From CALMEC01 sp963777565 (GTDB taxonomy: Bacteria; Actinomycetota; Thermoleophilia; Miltoncostaeales; Miltoncostaeaceae), in NCBI GenBank assembly GCA_963777565.1, contig CAVZQZ010000007.1, positions 180,388-244,387 of the forward strand: 64,000 nt of DNA, given 5' to 3'. The position numbers were made by a program, and so were the translations under genes. The notes under the pieces were generated by a model. The model had not been told where the DNA came from and did no database searches. It saw nothing but the letters and a program-made list of their open reading frames with translations. Shown here piece after piece: positions 9,242 through 18,339 of the stretch; position 1 is the stretch's first letter, and the number at the start of each line of letters is the position of its first letter.

Positions 9242-9682
9242 ATGACTGCAGTCCTTACCGACGACGCAATGGTCAAGATCGCCCGGGAGCAGGTGGATGC
9301 CTTCAACATGAGCGACTGGGAGCGTATGCGAGCCGGACTTGCTTCTGACGCCCACTACGAGGAGTTGGGAACCGCACGGAAGACCGACGGTCCTGAGAAG
9401 ATCATCGAACTGTTCAAGGGTTGGAAGCGGGCGTTCCCGGACGCAATCGGCACCGTCACGAGCGCCGTCGCCAATGGTGACAAGGCGGCCCTGGAAGTAA
9501 CCTGGAAGGGCACGCACACCGGCCCGCTTGTGACCGCAGCCGGAACGGTCCCGGCCTCGGGCAAGCGTCAGAAGACGCCCGCCGCCCTCGTCTACACCTT
9601 CGCCGGCGACAAGGTCAAGGAGAGCCGCCACTACTTCGACTCGCTGACGCTCCTCAAGCAGATCGGCGCACAGCCCAAGTAG
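9242..9682 (+). CDS. ester cyclase / SnoaL-like protein
   Basis: 146-residue protein of the SnoaL polyketide-cyclase / NTF2-like fold. It starts with the typical helix (VKIAREQVDAFNMSDWERM), has the pocket segments YEELGTARKTDGPEKI and FPDAIGTVTSAVANGDKAALEVTWKG, and ends with YTFAGDKVKESRHYFD. These proteins form a cone-shaped barrel that binds small hydrophobic ligands; the substrate cannot be inferred. GGAGATAACG before the ATG is a good ribosome binding site. A strong hairpin follows the stop. A second SnoaL-type fragment lies 300 bases downstream on the other strand. Confidence 0.85.
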   Translation: MTAVLTDDAMVKIAREQVDAFNMSDWERMRAGLASDAHYEELGTARKTDGPEKIIELFKGWKRAFPDAIGTVTSAVANGDKAALEVTWKGTHTGPLVTAAGTVPASGKRQKTPAALVYTFAGDKVKESRHYFDSLTLLKQIGAQPK

Positions 9683-9693
9683 CGGGACCAAAT

Positions 9694-9720
9694 GGGGGAG
9701 CGACCGGACGGTCGCCCCCC
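9694..9720 (+). terminator. strong hairpin downstream of the ester cyclase gene
   Basis: GGGGG, an unpaired A, GCGACC, loop GGAC, then GGTCGC and CCCCC form an 11-bp stem starting 12 bases after the stop codon. No U-run follows, which is common for actinobacterial terminators. Confidence 0.6.
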
Positions 9721-9762
9721 AACCCCGCGGTGGGGATGCGCGCATACCGGGAGGAGGCCGAG

Positions 9763-9990
9763 ATGGCGGACGACGCGATGGACATTCCGAGCTGGTCCGA
9801 TTTTCAGGCGGCACGACAGAGGTATTTGGATCGGGTCAATGCCGACACGACGCTGACGCATCACGACGCGGTCTTGCCAGAGAGCAAGGTCGTGAAGTTG
9901 TCGTCTCCGGGAAGACCGATGGGAGCGACTTACGGGCGGATGGGCGTTCGCCCTGCCGAGGTCACCTGGGGCTTCGAGCGCCTTGCTTGA
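9763..9990 (+). CDS. hypothetical protein, probably 3'-truncated
   Basis: The ATG at 9763 is preceded by GGGAGGAGG at the right spacing, a very strong ribosome binding site. The first 45 residues (MADDAMDIPSWSDFQAARQR, then YLDRVNADTTLTHHD and so on) look like a real soluble protein. The last 25 residues fall in sequence that lies next to a decayed SnoaL fragment and look random, so the gene may have lost its 3' end. Family not recognised. Confidence 0.4.
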   Translation: MADDAMDIPSWSDFQAARQRYLDRVNADTTLTHHDAVLPESKVVKLSSPGRPMGATYGRMGVRPAEVTWGFERLA

Positions 9991-9999
9991 GGGGTGTCG

Positions 10000-10178
10000 C
10001 CGGTTCAAGGCAGACCGTTCCTCGAGTTCGACTCGGAGGGTTCCCTCGGAGAACTTCATGGCCTTGGTCACGAAGCCGACGACCTCCTCATGCCCGCGGT
10101 AATCACCGGACAGGGGGCTTCGGCCCGGCACGTGCCAGGTGATGTCCTCGGCGAAGGTGTCGAGTACGGCACGGGTTA
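10000..10178 (-). pseudogene. SnoaL/NTF2-like fragment
   Basis: The minus strand reads DTFAEDITWHVPGRSPLSGD followed by YRGHEEVVGFVTKAM and GTLRVELEE, the core of a SnoaL-like nuclear-transport-factor-2 fold protein. Neither a proper N-terminal helix nor the C-terminal strands are present; the flanks are Arg-rich non-protein text. It is therefore a stub of a deleted gene. Confidence 0.6.
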
Positions 10179-10390
10179 TGAGCCCGCGCCACCTCATGGG
10201 CGCGGTTCACTCGAACGTCCTTGTTCGGCCCCGCAATCCCGATCAGCAAACGGATCGCCCGCTCCTGCTCTGAAGTTGTTTCGGGTGTTTGAAGTTGCGT
10301 CGGCGTGCGGAATTCGTGGTCCATGGGGCCACAGCGGAAGCCACGAGATCCGGCCGTAGCGCGACGCCGTGCGGGAGCGCCCCAGAGATG

Positions 10391-10465
10391 TGCGGGAGAC
10401 GGTGCGGGAGGGGACCATTTCCCTCTTCGGCGGCTTCGGAGATCGGCAGCCCGCCCATGTTCACC
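10391..10465 (+). repeat. dispersed repeat copy, tandem-unit variant
   Basis: Contains the core GTGCGGGAGACGGTGCGGGA, then GGGACCATTTCCCTCTTCGG and CCCGCCCATG, shared with the other copies. Its left part resembles the copy at 26588 (repeated GTGCGGGAG units) rather than the copies at 40980, 55103 and 63721. It lies just past the end of the DUF4389 gene. Confidence 0.75.
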
Positions 10466-10544
10466 GGGTCTCGGCCGAGGCCACCGTAATTCGCGGGAAC
10501 CCGAACCGGTGGGTGCCACCAGAGACTGAGGCGACGGCCTCGGG

Positions 10545-11177
10545 TCATGGCGCAAGTCGAAACGGCGGGTAGTCGTCGGTCACAAGGGCAAACGCATAGG
10601 CGACCACCCGGTTATTCCAACGGATGACGCCCTCGACGAAGTCGAACAACCCTCGGGGGTAGCGACCAGTTATGAGAATGGCAACCCAGGAGACGATGAC
10701 CACCACCACGGCCGCGATGTCCAGGAACACGAGCACAACGATGTGAGGGATGGCCAACAGCCACTTCACGAGCGGCAGCCATCTGTTGAGGTCGCGCTCC
10801 ACCTCGGGATAGGGGTAGTCCAGATGCACAGACTGGTGATTGTCGGTTGAGGGATAGCGATCGTCCATCAACGCCAAGAACGCGCCGACGCGGTTGCTGA
10901 ACCGCTGCAGCTCCAGATTCCAGTCGAACCACCACCGCGGATACTTCTGGCGAAACACCACCATGAGCAGGGGCCCGAAGAACAAGAGCCCGCCCGCCCC
11001 CGCTGCCACGACCGTGGTCTGGGTCCCCGAACTCCACTGCCATGTCCCCCCGGAGACGCTCCCCAACACCATCAGAATGGGGATCGCGACAATGATTCGA
11101 AAGAACGTCGTAAGCCGGTTGAGGGCCCGGTCGGGGTAATCCACCGAGAACTGGATCGGGTAGCTCGCTTGCTGCAT
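10545..11177 (-). CDS. DUF4389 domain-containing membrane protein
   Basis: 210-residue membrane protein of the DUF4389 family. It starts YPIQFSVDYPDRALNRLTTF, has hydrophobic segments at about residues 25-45, 60-80, 135-165 and 185-200, and repeats the FDW/RFSNRV and RWNNRVVAYAFALVTDDYPP motifs. Function is unknown in the family. The ATG at 11177 is supported by a GGAACG-type weak site and by the conserved N-terminus. It is transcribed away from the MMPL gene's end, on the same strand. Confidence 0.88.
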   Translation of the reverse strand: MQQASYPIQFSVDYPDRALNRLTTFFRIIVAIPILMVLGSVSGGTWQWSSGTQTTVVAAGAGGLLFFGPLLMVVFRQKYPRWWFDWNLELQRFSNRVGAFLALMDDRYPSTDNHQSVHLDYPYPEVERDLNRWLPLVKWLLAIPHIVVLVFLDIAAVVVVIVSWVAILITGRYPRGLFDFVEGVIRWNNRVVAYAFALVTDDYPPFRLAP

Positions 11178-11258
11178 GTCCGCGTTCCTTTCGCCTGAGT
11201 GTGCGGTGTGTGATCTCGGACAACAGAACCGGTGGCAATGGCCACCGTCCGTTCTCTT

Positions 11259-13472
11259 CTACTCCTGAAGGACCGACTCGCCGGAGGAGGCACCGGCTAC
11301 GGCGGCGCGGGGCGGAGACTCCAGGTCGAGGGGCACCGCGCCTCGGCGCTCGGGCGGGGGGAGACTCGGCTCGACCCGCAGGATGCGGGCGGCCCACACC
11401 GGCATCCACCAGTTCCAGCGCCCCAGCACGCTGACGAACGCCGGCAGGAGCATGCTGCGGACACGGTGGCGTCGAGGATGATGCCGACCGCCAGCCCGGT
11501 GGCGAACACCTTGACGTCCACCTCGGGGCCCGATCCGAGGGCGACGAACGCCAGGAAGAGGATCAGCGAGCCGGCGGTCACCAAGCGCCCGGTGCGGGCA
11601 AGGCCCGCGACGACGGCGCGGTCGGTCGATCCGTCGCGGTCGTACTCCTCCCGCATGCGGCTGAGGATGAAGACCTCGTAGTCCATCGAGAGCCCGTAGA
11701 GGAACGCGAAGACCATCACCGGGATCCACACGACCAGGGCGCCGGTCGGTTCGACGTTGAAGATCGAGCCCGAGCCGTGGCCCTTCTGCCAGAACCAGAC
11801 GAGGAAGCCCCACACGGCGCCGATCGAGATGACGCTGAAGATCACCGCCTTCAGCGGCAGCAGCAGCGAGCGGAACACGCGGGCGAGCAGGACGTAGGTG
11901 ATCGCGAGGATCAGCAGGACCACCCAGATGAAGTTGCCGTAGACGGCGTCGTTGAAGTCGACGTTCCCCGGCACCGCTCCGCCCACGAGCACCTCGCCGG
12001 GCTGGGCCGCGGCCGCGGCCCGCACGCGCTCGACGGTGGAGGTGCTGTCCTCCGCGGCGGGAAAGACGTTCATGACCGCCGTGTCGCCGCGCCGCCACTG
12101 GTCGTTGGCCGGCGCGACGGCCCCGCGGACGCCCTCGACGTCGGCGAGCGCCCGGACGGTGGCGTCGGGGTCGCCGCCCGACCACGGCTACATCGTAGGG
12201 CAGGAGGACGGCGGCGCCGATGCCGGAGCCGGTGAGCTGGTCGAGCCCCGTCGCGCGCCGATCCGGAGGAGGACAGCGCGTCGGCGCGCGCCGTGCCGGT
12301 CGAGAAGTTCAGGACCGGGATGAAGAAGACGGCCAGGATGGCGAGCGCGACGCCGCCCACGACCCAGCGCCGGCGCACCACGAAACGGCCCCACGGCACC
12401 CAGCCCTGCCCGGCGCTCGACGTGCGGCGGCGCAGGCCGATCCGGTCGAGGCGCGGCCCGACGGTGGCGAGGATCACCGGGAGGAGCGTGATGGCGACGA
12501 GCACGCTGATCAGGGGGATCAGCAGCCCGCCGTAGCCGATGCTGCGCAGGAACGGCACCGGCAGCACGACCATCGCCAGGAGCCCGATCGCCACGGCGAT
12601 GCCGCTGAAGATCACGGCACGCCCGGCGTGCTCCATCGCCTCGAGGACGGCGTCGCCGTGTCGAGCGGCCGGCGGCCCGCTCCTCGCGCCAGCGCATCAC
12701 GATCAGCAGCGAGTAGTCGATCGCCACGCCCGAGGCCGATCAGGGCGATCAGGAACTGCGACCACGACCGACACCTCGGTGGCCCCCGCCAGCGGCCACA
12801 GCACGAGGAAGGTGGTGGGGATCGCGATCGCCGCCATCAGCAGCGGCACGAAGGCCATCAGAGAGCCGAATACGAACAGCAGCACGACGAGGGCGCCGAG
12901 GCCGCCGACGAGCACTTCCACGAGCACGTCCGGGCCGGTGGATGCCTCGTCGCTCGAGGTGAGGGCGTCGATGCCGGTGATGCGCACCGGGCGCCCTCCA
13001 CCGTCACCCTCGCCGCCGCTGCGCGGGAGTCCTTGAGGGCGTCGCCGGCGCCGCCGAAGGCGTCTGCCGACGGCGGATACCAGATGACGCCGAAGGTCGT
13101 GCGGCCGTCCTTGGAGACGAACACCCGGTCGCCGGTGCCGGCGAAGTCGGCCGACCGCGAGCCGGGGACCGCGGCGATGACCTGGTCGAAGGCCGCGCGC
13201 AGCTGCTCGCGTACGCCCGGTGAGTCGACCGTCGTGCCCTGCGGGAGCTGTACTACAGGCACCAGCGGCCCGTTGACGCGCGGGCCACCGTTGCCGTACT
13301 TGGCGTAGATGAGGTCGTTCGCCTTCGAGCTCTCACGGCCGGGAAGACTGAACTCGCTCGAGAGGGCGTTGACGGCCGACGAGGTAGCGGCGAAGGCCAC
13401 CACCGCGACCACAAGCCAGGCCAGCAGGACCATTTTACGATGGGCCAGGACCCACGCGGTGAACGCTCTCAT
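11259..13472 (-). pseudogene. MMPL-family transporter, multiple frameshifts
   Basis: RND/MMPL-type proton-driven exporter, recognisable over its whole length but spread over three frames. The N-terminus MRAFTAWVLAHRKMVLLAWL follows a good GGGAGA site. It continues through an extracytoplasmic loop, then LVGGLGALVVLLFVFGSL, AIDYSLLIVMRWREE, FSGIAVAIGLLAMVVLPVPF, the second half (WVVLLILAITYVLLARVFRS, GLSMDYEVFILSRMREEYDR) and the end ILRVEPSLPPP. Frame changes occur near 13010, 12765, 12730, 12655, 12235, 12180 and 11460; those checked at 12765 and 12730 are single extra G bases on the sense strand. Amino-acid conservation survives across each change, so decay is recent or the sequence is in error here. 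Confidence 0.8.
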
Positions 13473-14163
13473 TCGATCTCCCTCGGAGAGCCCCCTCCGA
13501 CCCCGCACGTTACAGCAGCATCGCCGACGGGGTGCACGGCCGAGTTCCACCGCGCGCGGCTGTCGCTCCCGCGAGATCAGCAGGAGCGTTGCGATGAGTA
13601 GATGGTTGGCCGCGGCTCGATCCAGCAACCTTCGATACCTATGGGCATCTCATGTCCGATACATCGGCGTAGTCCTTGCCCGGATGTCGTCGAGAACCTC
13701 GCGAGGATCGCGCTCTTCCCCGGCCTGTGGAGACCCAAGCTTGAGGTGGTGGCCCACACCTACGAGGAAGAGCTCTTCGAGCGAGCAACTGGTGTTGATC
13801 GGGGGTCGAAGCCCACAAGCGCACCCACACGTAGGTCGCGGCCGACGCGCTCGGCCGTTCGCTCGGCGACAGACGTGTGACTCACACCCTCGAGCGCGAT
13901 CTGCCGCGCACGGGGAGCGCCTGGTGCGGGGGTCCGCGCGCGCCTTTGCCGCTCCCACTGAACGTGGTGCGTTGCGAGGTGATCTCGTTACGAAAGTTGA
14001 CCGGCCGGAAGATGGCTTCCTCAGCACCTTCAGGTACCAGGAACCGAGCCGGTAGCAGGGTTGTGCTCCAACGCCCGAGGGCATACAGTCGGAACTCACT
14101 CGCGCTAACGGGCCTCAGCGACCATACGCCGCCGGCGCGAGCCAACGACCAAGGAGACAAACG
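13473..14163. other. 690-bp gap, no gene recognised
   Basis: Divergent region between the MMPL gene and the small Cys-protein gene. Frames are open on both strands but give Arg/Ser-rich text. A minus-strand segment near 13740-13810 reads CSLEELFLVGVGHHL, slightly like the end of an ABC-transporter ATPase, too short to call. Confidence 0.3.
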
Positions 14164-14331
14164 ATGGCGTTCGAGTGGACGTGCAAGGAATGCCCCGAGA
14201 GCTTTCGTGAGGACACGGTTGAAGGTGTGTTGAAACGGGCCGCTGCCCATGCGCACGATCACCACGCCGGGCCTGCGTCGCTCACGCCGGAACTCGAGGC
14301 CGCTCTCCGCGCCCAGGTGCGGGAAGTCTAG
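14164..14331 (+). CDS. small DUF1059-like protein
   Basis: 55-residue protein with an AAGGAG ribosome binding site 7 bases upstream. It has WTCKECPESFREDT (two Cys three apart), then EGVLKRAAAHAHDHH and LTPELEAALRAQV, a layout resembling small DUF1059 proteins (Cys-containing strand followed by a His-rich helix). The CxxC plus His residues could bind a metal, which is an inference. It stands alone, followed by a region of gene fragments. Confidence 0.65.
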   Translation: MAFEWTCKECPESFREDTVEGVLKRAAAHAHDHHAGPASLTPELEAALRAQVREV

Positions 14332-14559
14332 GGCGCGTTCCCGGGCGCTGTCGGTCCCCAGCAAGCCTGCGAACCCACGCGTCGCGGGGCGTCGCCTCGC
14401 GCCCCAATGCCTCCGTCGCCCATTCCGGTCGCCTGGCTGAGTGCAACTCCCGGAGGCGCTTCCGCGCGCAGATCACCGATCCCTCGAACAGCGCGCAAGG
14501 CAACTTGCCCGACAGCACCGCTCACCACCACCCGACGATAGGGCACCCCCTTTCCTTCA

Positions 14560-14727
14560 TCGGGCGCGACCGCTGGGGAGTTCGCGCTGACCGGACCCGA
14601 CCTCGCGGTCGAGGGGCTGTCTGGCCGCTCGAGTGCCCGCCCTTCCCACTCGAGACGAGCCTGCCGGAGTGTTCGCGGCCGGCGACGGGCGGGACGGCTC
14701 GGTCAAGCGGGTTGCCTCGGCCGTCTC
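14560..14727 (+). pseudogene. C-terminal fragment of a thioredoxin-reductase-like FAD protein
   Basis: Read over three frames this segment gives RDRWG, EFALTGPDL, PPFPLETSLPE and FAAGDGRDGSVKRVASAV. That matches the end of the intact receiver-FAD protein at 18340-20079 (DHWGFVLTGADL, PPLPLESSLPG, FAVGDVRHGSVKRVASAV). The frame changes and missing remainder show a dead fragment, from a paralogue or a past duplication. It ends exactly where the opposite-strand cyclase-hydrolase fragment begins. Confidence 0.7.
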
Positions 14728-14835
14728 CACATTTGACACGAAGCCTGGAACCATGACGAGATCCCGCGGACCGTCGCCGATCACCTGATACGCGATGTGA
14801 AGTTCACCGCTCCGCGCGTAACGCGTCTCCGGCAC
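14725..14835 (-). pseudogene. N-terminal fragment of an alpha/beta hydrolase-type cyclase protein
   Basis: From a GTG at 14835 the minus strand reads PETRYARSGELHIAYQVIGD then GPRDLVMVPGFVSNVE, the standard beginning of the alpha/beta-hydrolase domain found at the N-terminus of many actinobacterial adenylate cyclases. After 37 residues it breaks into antisense of the neighbouring FAD-protein fragment. It is the stub of a deleted gene. Confidence 0.72.
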
Positions 14836-14928
14836 CCGAAGTGTCTCCCCAGTCCGCCCAGCCGTCCGAGCTTAGTGCTCCCGCCCGGACGTGTCCTGCC
14901 TTCAGCCAGCCGTGGCGAAGTACCGCTC

Positions 14929-14990
14929 CCTACCACGACTGAAGATCGTGGGTGTCCCCAGTTCGAATCTGCAGCGGCTTGGCACAGCGC
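14929..14990 (+). other. tRNA-like fragment (anticodon and T arms, Phe-type loop)
   Basis: CCACGA and TCGTGG form a stem around the seven-base loop CTGAAGA, which has U33 and a GAA anticodon (Phe). Eleven bases later comes AGTTCGAATCT, a standard T-loop, but the T stem pairs only three bases and the D arm and acceptor stem are not found. It looks like the 3' half of a decayed tRNA-Phe, possibly left by an integration event. Confidence 0.35.
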
Positions 14991-15026
14991 CCGTCGCATC
15001 GAGCGACACTGCACCGCGACAGCCCT

Positions 15027-15165
15027 CTACTTCGTCCTCAGGGGCGACCAGGCAATCACGATCTCCGCCTTCTTCGTCAGCATCCGGTGGCCGCTCCCGT
15101 CGGCGTTCATGACGAAGAGCCCGCGGACCTGCCTCGTGAACGCGATCTTCCGCCCGTCGGGCGGT
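15027..15165 (-). pseudogene. TolB/PD40 beta-propeller fragment
   Basis: The minus strand reads PDGRKIAFTRQVRGLFVMN then ADGSGHRMLTKKAEIVIAWS and stops at TAG. This is one blade of a TolB-like WD40/PD40 propeller. It has no upstream blades; at its 5' edge the sequence turns into a short piece resembling the dispersed repeat. Confidence 0.6.
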
Positions 15166-15190
15166 CGGCAACACCCCCAAACCATCGCGG
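15162..15190 (+). repeat. possible remnant of the dispersed repeat (left end)
   Basis: GGTCGGCAACACCCCCAAAC closely resembles the left end of the repeat copies (GGTGGGCAACACCCCCACC). Only this outer segment is present and it abuts the TolB fragment. Confidence 0.3.
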
Positions 15191-15335
15191 ATCGGAACCG
15201 CGCCGAGGAGTGGCTCTGGCGGACGGACTATCGTCGCGGGTAGCTCGCCGTTCCCTTTCGGTCCCCTCCCCGGATCGCGCACCAGAATTCGCCAAGTCTG
15301 GCGTCGGATACTCTTCCTCCTCCCTGGGGGAGCTT

Positions 15336-17969
15336 GTGGACACACTGCCGAGCGGCACCGTCACCTTCCTGTTCACGGACATCGAGGGCTCCACCCTGCT
15401 GCTCAAGCGGCTTGGCCCTGCGTGGGGGGCGACCCTGGACGCCCATCACGAGCTGCTGCGCACGGCGATCGAGGGTACGGGCGGCAGGCAGGTGAACACA
15501 AACGGCGACGCCGTCTTCGCTGTCTTCCCTCGACCTCTCGACGCCATCGCCGCGGCGGCTGCCGCCCAGCGCGCACTCGCCGCGACGCACTGGCCGGAGG
15601 GGGTCCGCCTGCGGGTACGGATGGGCCTCCACACCGGGGAGGCGGAACGGGCCGGTCAGGACTACGCGGGGCTCGATGTGCATCGGGCCGCACGCATCTC
15701 CGCGGCCGCGCACGGCGGCCAGGTGCTGATCTCGTCGACCACCCACCTGCTGACAGAGCGCGTGCTTCCCGAGGGCATCCGGCTACGCGACCTGGGCGAG
15801 CACCGGCTCAAGGATCTCTCACGGCCGGAGCGCCTACATCAGCTGTGCATCGAAGGGCTGCCCGCCGAGTTCCCGCCGCCCCGTACGCTCGACGCGTGGC
15901 GTGACGCCCTTCCCGCGCAGCCGACCACCTTCATCGGGCGCGAGCGGGAGGTGACTGAGGCGCAGTCCTTGCTGGAGCGAACGCGTCTCCTCACGCTTAC
16001 CGGCCCGGGTGGCACCGGAAAGACCCGCCTCGCCCTGCAGGTCGCCGCCCAGTCGGCCGAGTCATACCGGGACCGGGCGGTGTTCGTGGCACTTTCCGCA
16101 CTCGAAGATCCGTCGCTGGTGGCGTCGACTGTGGCGGCCGCAGTCGGCGTGCAAGAAGAGCCCGGCCGGCCGATCCTCGCGAGTCTGACGGAGCGCCTTG
16201 CCGGGATGGAGGTCTTGCTCGTCCTCGACAATTTCGAGCAGCTTCTGCCGGCGGCCCCGATCGTCGGCACGTTGGTGGCTGCTGGCCCCCGTATAAGGGT
16301 GCTCGTGACGAGCCGCGCGCCCCTACGCCTGACCGACGAGCGGGAGTACCAGGTGCAACCTCTGGCCCTGCCCGACCCATCGGTCGTCGCGACCCCGGAG
16401 GAGCTCGCCGAGAGCGAGGCGGTGGCGCTCTTCGTCGAGCGTGCGCGGGCGATCGATCCCGACTTCGCGCTCGGGCACGAGAACGCCGCCGCCATCGCCG
16501 CCATCTGCGCCGCCCTCGACGGGCTGCCGCTCGCCATCGAGCTCGCGGCAGCCCGCGTCCGGCTGCTCTCTCCTCACGCGATCCTGGAACGGCTGGGTAG
16601 GTGTCTATCCCTGCTCACGGGCGGCCCGCGTGACCGTCCGGAGCGCCAGCGCACATTGCGGGGCGCCATCCAGTGGAGCTATGACCTTCTGGATCCCGAC
16701 GGCCAGGCGATGCTCCGTCGGCTCTCGGCATTCGCCGGCGGATGGAGCCTCGGGGCCGCCGAGGCGGTCTGCTCGGAGGGGACCGGCGCAGGAGGACCCG
16801 ACATGCTTGAGACTCTCGACGCCCTGGTCCAGCACAGCCTCGTCCGCCGGGGCGATGGCGCCCTCGAGCCGCGCTTCCGGATGCTCCAGACAATCCGCGA
16901 GTTCGGGCTCGAGCGGCTCGCCGAGAGCGGCGAGGAACCCGAGATCCGAGAGCGGCACGCGCGGTTCTTTCTGAAAGTGGCCGAGGAGTTCGCGGGGGAG
17001 CTAACCGGACCTGGGCAGGCGGTCGCGCTCGACCGGCTCGCGTCCGATCACGACAACTTCCGCGGGGCGCTGCGGTGGTCAGTCGACGCCAATCGGGCGG
17101 AAACCGGGTTGCTCATCGCGGCTGCGATCTGGCGCTTCTGGCAGCTGCGCGATCACCTGGCCGAGGGCGAGGCGCGTCTCATCGAGCTCCTTGCGGCTCC
17201 GTCCGCCGCCGTCGCGGAGGCCGCCCGCGCCGCCGGAGCCAACGCGCTCGCGAGCGTCGTGTACTGGCGGGGTGACTACCCAACCGCGCGCGACCGCTAC
17301 GAGGACGCGCTGGCGCTGTACGTCAAGCTCGGCGACGAAGCCGGGGCGGCGGACGTGCGAGCGAGCCTGGGGTGGGTCGCGGCGGCGACGGGCGACTGGG
17401 CGAGGGCCCGACGTCGCTTCAGTGAGGCAGTCGACGGGGCGCGGGCGCGGGGCGACCGGACCAGCCTGGGATTCGCGCTGCATGGTCTGGGCATGAGCGC
17501 GCTTCGCGATGGGGACCGCCCTGCCGCGCGCGTCGCGCTGCAGGAGGCCGTCGACCTCCTCCGAGCGTCAGGCGACAGGTTCGGGCTGGCCAACGCTCTC
17601 TACGACTACGGTCGAGTCCTTCTGGCCGAGGGTGAACGTGATCGGGGCCGGGCGTCGCTCCTCGATGCGCTGTACCTCCACGCATCGGCCGGCGACATGT
17701 CTGGGGTCGCATTCGTGCTCGATGCGCTGTCGGGCCTCGCCGCCGATGAGGATCGCCCTCGGCGCGCGGTGCGGCTGGCCGCGGCCGCGGACGCCATGCG
17801 CGAGGCACTCGGGGTCCGGGCCCCGTCATCGATCATCGGCGAGTGGGATGCCCGGGCGGCGGTGCGAGGCGATCTCCGGGAAGACGCAGTGGCGGCCGCG
17901 TGGGCCGAGGGCCGCGGGATGGGCTTAGAGCGGGTGTTGACCTACGTTGAGGGAGGGGATGATGGCTGA
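15336..17969 (+). CDS. class III cyclase / STAND ATPase / TPR-like signalling protein
   Basis: 877-residue cytosolic regulator. Residues 8-175 form a class III nucleotide cyclase domain: FLFTDIEGST with the first metal Asp near residue 15, NGDAVFAVF with the second near 58, then RVRMGLHTGEAE and LDVHRAARISAAAHGGQ. Residues about 200-480 are a STAND/NB-ARC-type ATPase with Walker A GPGGTGKTRLA (about 222), Walker B VLLVLDNFEQLL (about 294) and LPLAIELAAARVRLL. The remainder is helical TPR-like repeats; no DNA-binding helix-turn-helix is visible. The GTG at 15336 preceded by GGGGGAG is the natural start (MDTLPSGTVTFLF). Its product, cAMP or cGMP, cannot be told from sequence alone. The next gene starts inside its 3' end. 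Confidence 0.9.
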   Translation: MDTLPSGTVTFLFTDIEGSTLLLKRLGPAWGATLDAHHELLRTAIEGTGGRQVNTNGDAVFAVFPRPLDAIAAAAAAQRALAATHWPEGVRLRVRMGLHTGEAERAGQDYAGLDVHRAARISAAAHGGQVLISSTTHLLTERVLPEGIRLRDLGEHRLKDLSRPERLHQLCIEGLPAEFPPPRTLDAWRDALPAQPTTFIGREREVTEAQSLLERTRLLTLTGPGGTGKTRLALQVAAQSAESYRDRAVFVALSALEDPSLVASTVAAAVGVQEEPGRPILASLTERLAGMEVLLVLDNFEQLLPAAPIVGTLVAAGPRIRVLVTSRAPLRLTDEREYQVQPLALPDPSVVATPEELAESEAVALFVERARAIDPDFALGHENAAAIAAICAALDGLPLAIELAAARVRLLSPHAILERLGRCLSLLTGGPRDRPERQRTLRGAIQWSYDLLDPDGQAMLRRLSAFAGGWSLGAAEAVCSEGTGAGGPDMLETLDALVQHSLVRRGDGALEPRFRMLQTIREFGLERLAESGEEPEIRERHARFFLKVAEEFAGELTGPGQAVALDRLASDHDNFRGALRWSVDANRAETGLLIAAAIWRFWQLRDHLAEGEARLIELLAAPSAAVAEAARAAGANALASVVYWRGDYPTARDRYEDALALYVKLGDEAGAADVRASLGWVAAATGDWARARRRFSEAVDGARARGDRTSLGFALHGLGMSALRDGDRPAARVALQEAVDLLRASGDRFGLANALYDYGRVLLAEGERDRGRASLLDALYLHASAGDMSGVAFVLDALSGLAADEDRPRRAVRLAAAADAMREALGVRAPSSIIGEWDARAAVRGDLREDAVAAAWAEGRGMGLERVLTYVEGGDDG

Positions 17970-18336
17970 CGAGAACCAACGGGTCGTGGAGCGGCTCATC
18001 GACGGACTCAACCGACGCGACATATCGGTGATGGACGAGGTGTTCCACGACGACGCGATCATGGATTGGCCGCAGTCGGGGGAGCGGATCCGGGGTGCTG
18101 AACGCCGGCGCGGGGTGTACGGGCGCTTCGAGACCCTGCCGACGATCACTCCGCGCCGGCTGCTCGTGGAGGGCGATCTCTGCGTGGCTGAGGCGAAGCT
18201 CGACTACGGCGGTGTCGAGTACGACTGCGTGTTCATCTTCGAAATGCGCGACGGGCGCATCGCCAGGGAGACCGCCTACTGGGCGCAGCCGTTCGAGCCG
18301 CCGGAGTGGCGGGCTGATCTGGTGGAGCGCATGTAG
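17962..18336 (+). CDS. SnoaL-like / NTF2-fold protein
   Basis: 124-residue SnoaL-like protein: NQRVVERLIDGLNRRDISVM helix, VFHDDAIMDWPQSGERIRG pocket, and strands ending YDCVFIFEMRDGRIARETAYW. The ATG at 17962 overlaps the last codons of the cyclase gene by 8 bases and uses a GGGAGGGG site inside it, so it is translationally coupled to the cyclase. The ligand is unknown; coupling suggests a role near that signalling protein, which is an inference. It runs convergently into the FAD protein gene, with a 3-base gap. Confidence 0.82.
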   Translation: MADENQRVVERLIDGLNRRDISVMDEVFHDDAIMDWPQSGERIRGAERRRGVYGRFETLPTITPRRLLVEGDLCVAEAKLDYGGVEYDCVFIFEMRDGRIARETAYWAQPFEPPEWRADLVERM

Positions 18337-18339
18337 GCG

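Noticed and set aside
13740..13810. SLEELFL motif suggesting an ABC-transporter ATPase stub
   Set aside because: Seven residues only, no Walker or signature motif nearby.
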